Assembly: GCF_950023065.1 (NCBI RefSeq)
Contig: NC_088677.1
Span: forward strand, 56,631,469-56,695,468
Length of the DNA stretch: 64,000 bases
Reading direction: 5' to 3'
DNA from: Planococcus citri
Taxonomy: Eukaryota > Arthropoda > Insecta > Hemiptera > Pseudococcidae
The notes below the pieces were generated by a model that saw only the letters and a list, made by a program, of their open reading frames with translations, did not search any database and had not been told where the DNA came from. Position 1 is the first letter of the stretch. Every line of letters begins with the position of its first letter. A program made the position numbers and the translations under genes. This document shows positions 57,251 through 64,000 of this stretch, piece by piece.

Positions 57251-60200
57251 TCGAACGACGATATAATAACAGAAAATAACCAAGAAATTATTATCGTTTG
57301 CACCATTTCGGTGTAGATATAGTATCTACGAGAAAAAAAGAAGCATTGAAAACGACGACGATGATCGTGAGCAAAGAAGCGGCAAGACGCGCGGGTGAGA
57401 AAAAGAAAAGCGAGCTATTACGTCGTCTTTTTTGCGCTTATTTTTGTACAAACCGGCGAAACTAACACTTTCCAGACGAATTTTCAGGATTTGTTTGTTA
57501 TTAAAAGAAGCATGTTGGCGCGACAAATAGCGATTATAGCTTCATATCGAGAAAATAAGGGAAAAATTTTTAATCATTAAGGTTTCTATATTCGCAAATA
57601 TACACGACAGAGGAAAAAATCGCTCGCGCGAAACTATAGCGTTTCGGATCGTTTTTTTATCGCAAATTTCGCAGTCGCAGTAGTCTTCTTTTGGTCGCGG
57701 TGAATTTCCAATTAATTTTTTTCTGCCTTCTTTTAGCTGCTATGCTGCACTGTACGGTATAATGGCTACGATAAAGAACAGATTTGTATCGAGAGAAGGA
57801 AAAAAAATGCTTTTTCGATGCTGTTGTAAACGTATCCCAAGTTGATATGACCCTTGATGGGTTACATAATATACTCGTATACAAAAGACAAGCCTGGGCG
57901 AGATGTTAATTTGGGTACTTTGTCGTGACCGGTGTCATTGTGTCCCAAGTTCTATCATCTTTTTATATAATCCGCGTTGTCTATTACAGCGTGTTTCTTT
58001 TTTGTTGGCCAAATCTTACTTTCTTTTTCGACCAAGTCGTTCGCCACCCTAATGATTTTTCGCGTCCCCAGAAAAGGCGACCGTCTTTTATACGCTGCAT
58101 AAACCCTCTTTATAGACTCGTTTTGCCATTCTTTTCGAATTTGTTACTTTATCCCAACTTCTTCGTGTTCACATTCAGATACTTTCTGGCGCACCAACAG
58201 TAATTATAAGAGTCGAGGAAGTATCCGGTAATCGACGGTTTGATTCACTCCTACAACGTTTAGTAATTGTTCGGATTATTACCGCGAGGGTTGTTTTGTT
58301 TTTTTTCTTTTCTTTTCAGCAGGAGATATTCATTTAGGGATATTCGGAAACGGAAACAGGCCGAAGAAATATACATTGAAAATGAAATTTTTAATTACTA
58401 CCTAGGTACAAGAGCTGGTCAACTAATTACTCGTAATACAAAATGAAATAATTAACGGAAAATTAAATAGAAAATTTCCAGTGTAATTTAGTTACGATTT
58501 TGGTGACGATCATTGGAGGAAATTTTTCGAACACACTGTTTTGAATTCGTTATCAGAAATGCGAGAGCAGCCAGAGCAAAACCTAGACATGGCTGAAAGA
58601 AAATATCAAATGCGTTAAGAACAGATTAATTATAGGTATGGACAAAGATGCACGCAACCGGCTGTAAAGGAGAACAAATCACGATGACGACGAGTCGGAA
58701 AAAATTAAATTATTCCGCCAAATTTTTCATTCGTTGACTCAACGATGCTCCAAAATTGAGCAGAGATTGTCAAAATATCACATTTTGAGGTTACGTAGCC
58801 TACTCCCCTCCAGAAGGAGACATAACCCATAAAAAATTATAATCCTACGTTGAATCAAGAAAAAAAATTGACATGCTTCTGAGTGAATTACCAATTAAAA
58901 CTCATTAAAATTCGTTTTCGGAATAACAGAATTCAGTTGTCTTTCAAAAAATACACCCATTAAACCTATCTTATCCCCACAGCAACAATTCAATTTCAAT
59001 TAAAACACCTCAAAACATTCTTCTAAATCTCAATTCCGCTACCTGCACACACGAGGGATGCAAAAAAAATCCGTCATTTTCGCACCCAGCTATTTAAACG
59101 TGCAGACTTATGTATATAGAAGGCGTTCGTTCGTTCGTCATTCGCTCCGTAAACGATAATTAATAGTATCTAAACGCAACAGACCATTCAAGGAAAGAAG
59201 GTTTCGGATACGGAAAATATTTGCCGACGGTGCGGAAACGATTTAAGCTCCCTATGGAGAACAATCCAAACGTAGCGGAGAGAAAATTTGCTGCTATATT
59301 TCGAATGTTAAATACAGTTATGAATATTTCACGGAATAAGCGAACAACAACAATTGACGTTAATCTGCTTATAGATCGATGGATGGGAGAGGGCGCGACC
59401 GTTCTTTTGAGAAGCTTCGAAATGTAATCTCGAAGAATGGAAGATTTCAACCTAATTCCAATTCTCTGTAATAAGAAGCTACAAGGGTTGAAATTCTGAT
59501 TTCACTTCGCTCAGACGTGTATTCAGTTTAATAGCACAGCAAGGTATACCAAGAAATCTCCATATCTATCTCTGTCGCCAAGCTAGCGAAAGAGAGGTAC
59601 CTATGCAGACAGAAGTGTCGTTATGCACGACATAATTGCTATTTGTTTCAGACGACCAATGAAAATTCCTATACATTGTGTTCAGTCATACCTGCGGATA
59701 AATTCACCGGTGTTTAAATCTTTCGACTCGTATAAACTCTTCTCTCGTGAATAGGAACTTTCCACGTAGGTCGTAGGTATTCTTATTTTCACGTGAAAAA
59801 AAAACGCATGTATTGTGAAAAATTAATTAAATTTTACCGCGTCGAACCCAAAAAAATGAAACACCAGCTATCGCGAATACTTGCCACAAAAGCTAAGCAA
59901 TTAAAAAACTAGGTTGGTATAAAAAAGGGGATGAATGAGATTGAAAATCACCTCGAGTATTTCGAATTAGGGTGGAAAAAAACACAAAATTTTATTTCAT
60001 TATCGGGCTCGCACTTCGAGTGAAAACAGAAAGGGAGTTCGAAAAACTTTTACAGCGACGAAATCTAATTCTCTGCACTACGCAACGTTTCAAGGTCCGG
60101 GTTCACGGTCATCTTGCCCAGTTTGTAGAGAAAATTTTTTAAAAAGCGGGGTCCAGGGGACCCGGCAACAGGGTTTCTCAAAATAAACGATCTCCCGAGG

Positions 60201-63200
60201 AGAGAATTTCATTCAAAATTCAAGAATTTGTCTTCTTTACATAATAAGAGGTATGATAAATGAAAGGGGTTGGATTGAAAAAAAAAGTCTTGTTCAGTTC
60301 AGCGCATTCAAAAAGAAAACATGCCATTCAATAAAACGAGTAATTTTCTTATATAGGTGATATTTTAATGTTTCAACTTTAATAAATAGGGCGCTGAGAA
60401 GCAGGGTGGAAAGTGTCAGATCGAAAAAATAAGATCATAAATTCGTGTTTAGAACCTTCAAAAACGTAGGTAGTATTTGATGCATTCGCATGACTTGAGA
60501 AATTTTTTTCGATCTCAGACTTAAATTAAGAAAGGGGGAGGGGGTCACTCGAAAATTCTTTTTTTTATAATTTTCGAATGATGGCTACGAATTGAAAAAG
60601 CAAAAATTCAGAAAATAATGTTCACTTCTGGAGTTGAGCACCCTTATCCATTACTTTGCAGTTCTGATAAATCAATCTCCTCTCAATTTTTAGTCGATTA
60701 AACTTCATAAAAAAAACTAATCGAAACCGAATTTTTTTGCCAAAATGAGTACCTATATAGGTATTGGGCATATTTTCGAATAGATGAATATGTCCTATTC
60801 AAAATTGTAGACAAACCTGACGATCCAAAACCGTCAACCTCTACCTCCTCCCTGCGTTAATTTATTGATAGAAATCAGCTTATAACCACTCCTCTGAAAT
60901 CCAGAGGTGAGGCAAACCGACTTACAAGGACTTTGTAACGTTTGTATAATTTTCGTTTGAAAGGCCTCACTCCTACGCTGAAGCGCTCTGTACCTACCTG
61001 AGCTGACACTAAGGTACACATTTATACTTTCATTTCGATCAAATTTCGTATAAAATCGTTATTATTACGAAAATGACACGCGAATCAGAGAAATATAAAG
61101 ATACGCCGAGAGGTGAGGTGGCGGACAAAGGCGTACGACGAACGGACAAACGACGTGCGCGCAAAAACTAATCCTGAAATTCGACGAAGTAATTAATTAA
61201 ATGAACATCGTCAACCTTTGCTCGTCGTATATTGCAGTCTTTATTATCGAAGCTCTTAAGGGTGAACTAAACCTTTGTCCCTGTATTTTATTCGTTGTAA
61301 CTTAATACCGGAATATCTTTTGAACGGAAAAGGCCGGCACGGATTAAAATGTTACAAAGGACGTTATATTCGGAATATATTTTGCCCTCCTTTTTAGAAA
61401 GTAATCAGGTTTTGTTAATGGACTTTTGTGGTAAACCGCGCAGACTTGTCTCGATGACAGACCCTTAACATGATGCCGAATACTGGAGAAGTCTTCGCGG
61501 TCGAGGAGCTTTCAATTTGTGTGCGGTAAAGACGCGGCGTGGCCGCGGGTATAACTTTCTATATTTCGGACGCGTTTGCTTCGAAACCTTTTAATTAAGG
61601 TGTACCGAGAGCACGAGGATACCGCGTCAGTAAAATATTCCAACTTCACGCCGCTCTCTAATACTGCAAAACAAAACGCACCGCAATCGTAAATCCCCCT
61701 CACACTCGCCCCTAACCTTCTGAATTTCGTGATTTCCGCCTTATAGTAGGTATAGTATATTCTCGATATGCCTTATTTGCCCAAGACAGCAACCCGAGCA
61801 ACAGAGATGAAAAAAAAAACACCGAAGAAGAGACCTTTCGCTCGATCGACGATTGTTCTGTAAAGGCTTTTCAGAAATTTTCCAACCTCTCTTGAGACGA
61901 GAACATAAACGTTCGTTTGCTGCTGCGAGAGCTCGGCAATTGTAAAACGTTGAACACTCCCTTTTAAACTTGATAAAAGATTCAAGATATCATGAAATTT
62001 AAAAAGGATTAATTTCGATGATAAAGAAAAGCGCAAAAACATTCTCAGCGTAGGCATCGACTCTGGCCCCCTTCTTTCCCCGCGAAATCCACATGGCGGC
62101 GGATCTCATTTCAAAAGTCATTCGCGATTACTGGCTCGTTAACGTTTCAATGTTACCCGATTGTCTGCGCCGTTTCCAAATCTTTTACTTCTCTCTCATC
62201 TATTCAAAAGATATCGCGCAGAAGTTTTATAGTGCTTAGAGCTTTGATACCGCACAGCACACAACTTCGCCATACCAAATTTTCTAACTCTCGAGTAACT
62301 ATATATACAAATTTCTTCGTAATTTTTAACGCCTGCGTTGGCGTCGCGTCGTTTTCATAATTTTACGTAAAACTATGTAAAGTATACGTAGAGTAGACTA
62401 TAGCGTGTCGACCGACGACGACGCAACGTTTAAATCGACTACGAATAATGAATTTATTTAAATGTACCGTTTAGAAAAAAAAAACAACAAACCAACAAAC
62501 AAATAAGAAAGAAAAAAGAAACGCTACGCTTCATTGTCATCATCGAGAAAATTGTATAACCGCGAATATCGCAACAAAGGAAATTGGTTGAATGGCGAAA
62601 GTTGGACGAAAAAATTCTCTCGGTTGCGTATCTCCGGTACTTACAAATAATACCTACTAGGTACTAGTTGAAAAACTTTTAACTTAGTTAGGTAACGTGT
62701 TTTTGAATGAGGTGAAAAAAGCTGGAAAACGCGATAAGCGAGGTTAGGTGTTGGAAAATTTGTTCAAGATGCGACACAAATTAAAGATGAAAATTGAATG
62801 AACAAAATAATTCACTACGTACGAAAATACAAAATGAATTCTCCAAAATTACACAACTTCATTTGCAACATTTTTACAACTGAAGCTGAAGATATAATTT
62901 GAAAATTAAATTTCAATATTCTCGTATGTACTTCTGATAATCCCTCTTTTCCTCTTCCCCTTCCCTCCGGAGAAAAAATTTCAAAAAATAATATACTACA
63001 TAAAAATTTCATTGATTTTCCAAAAAAATCAAAATTAAATTTTTTTCAAACAAAAAATCCATACCTGCCAGCCAATTCTTTGATTTTCGCACAACACGTT
63101 TTCACCATACCAAGGGTCAAAATTTCAAAAAAGGCTTAAAACTTCTAAAAATTTGGTTTTAAAAACATATTTTTCTGTGGTAGGCGAGCTCTTGTGAGAA

Positions 63201-64000
63201 TTTTTTGAATTTTATTTTTGCCGCAACCTAGTAAGTTGCAAGTTGCAATAAATTTCTGAAAATCTTAGCCCTCTAGCAAAAAATTAAGGGCTACTAAAAG
63301 TTTCCAGAGTTTAAAAAAAAATTAAAAAAAATTTCAATAAAAAATTTTGTACTACAAATTCTTGATTTGAGAGTCAACATTTTTTTGCATTACTGATTCC
63401 CACGAGCAGAGCCTTCTAAAATGAAAAAAAATTAATATGTAAAATGAAATGAAGAAGAAGTCTGTGATTTTTTTTTGACAGGTAATGATGAAGTTTGAAT
63501 CTCAAATTATTTTTGGGTCAGAATTTCTCTACGTAAATAATCCTTTTTCAAGGATCATCATCCTCTTTCTCCGTTTCTCACGTAATTTTGGTCCTCCTTT
63601 ATGGAGCTCCAAAGTTGAAATTTTTTTGTAAAAAATGAACCCTCGATTCTTTGAGCAATTTGGTTCAACTTTACTCCCCTTCTCAAAACGAATGACCGAA
63701 AACTTGCCTATTTAGAATGGGTACATATTTTTAAATATTGAAAAGAAGTTTGTTTTATATTGTTCTCCCTTTTTCAGCAAGTTATTAGAGCTATTCGAAC
63801 AAAGAATCAGAAAAATTTGGAAAAATTCATTTTCATTTCATGTTTTTCAATTTTGTGGAAATCTAACAGGAGAAACTGCTATTACCTGGGACCTGAGAAG
63901 CTGAGGAAGTTTTTTTCTCATTGAGATTTTCAATTAACTTTTTCTGTTAAGGTGCCCCGGGGGAAGTCAGAACGTTTTTTCACAATTTCAACTTTGATCA
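57251..64000. other. Low-copy noncoding sequence, no recognisable gene
   Basis: No frame longer than about 96 codons and none with a recognisable domain; the frames at 57,925-58,203, 59,160-59,450 (minus) and 59,221-59,427 were inspected and not recognised. Minor structures are a (CGTT)n run near 59,127-59,140, a GGGTCC/GGACCC dyad at 60,149-60,163 and poly(A)/poly(T) patches toward the right end. It may be intron or regulatory DNA of a gene outside the window. Confidence 0.4.

Noticed and set aside
59160..59450. Overlapping ORFs on both strands (96 and 68 codons)
   Set aside because: No recognisable motif; lengths are compatible with chance.

Overview
The window is eukaryotic nuclear DNA. 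It is AT-rich and intron/intergenic-like, has AATAAA signals, a TATA-box candidate, TA-flanked inverted-repeat elements and a very long satellite array, and shows no bacterial gene layout. Frequent TACCTACC / TAGGTACCTA / TACTCGTA words remind me of sternorrhynchan insects (mealybugs, aphids and relatives). That host guess is an impression, not a measurement.

Layout. Positions 2-1600 hold the only convincing protein-coding sequence, the 3' part of a GC-richer, retroelement-like open frame. Its core looks like an SGNH-hydrolase fold that has lost its catalytic residues, followed by a coiled coil and an RGG-type basic tail. It is followed by poly(A) signals and a possible LTR-like region (hairpins near 2934-3013, TATA box at 3224). 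From 3.4 to 20.9 kb I see noncoding DNA with several old repeats: a 957-bp TA-flanked inverted-repeat element (3802-4758), a 30/60-bp minisatellite (5.8-6.4 kb), inverted and direct repeats at 10.4-11.9 kb, and local duplications at 16.3-18.7 kb.

From 20.9 to 54 kb the window is dominated by one satellite. The core (22,095-53,968, roughly 280 monomers) is built from 117-bp and 108-bp monomers. It contains nested segmental duplications with exact offsets (3,765; 2,402; 1,493; 9,781; 3,159; 2,490; 1,723; 3,746 bp) and recurrent 74-bp truncated monomers. Divergent, apparently ancestral monomers lie outside the core on both sides (20.87-22.09 kb and 56.09-56.70 kb). This satellite is the main feature of the window.

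Between the core's sharp right end and the outer relics are unique sequence, a hairpin-forming CTCCCA/TGGGAG repeat block, and an octamer (GCACNNNN) repeat array framed by two ~160-bp direct repeats. From 56.7 to 64 kb the DNA is low-copy noncoding sequence with a CpG-rich stretch near 57.0-57.25 kb and no recognisable gene.

No tRNA, rRNA, CRISPR array, operon or complete host gene could be supported. The many ORFs inside the satellite and the octamer array are products of repetition.
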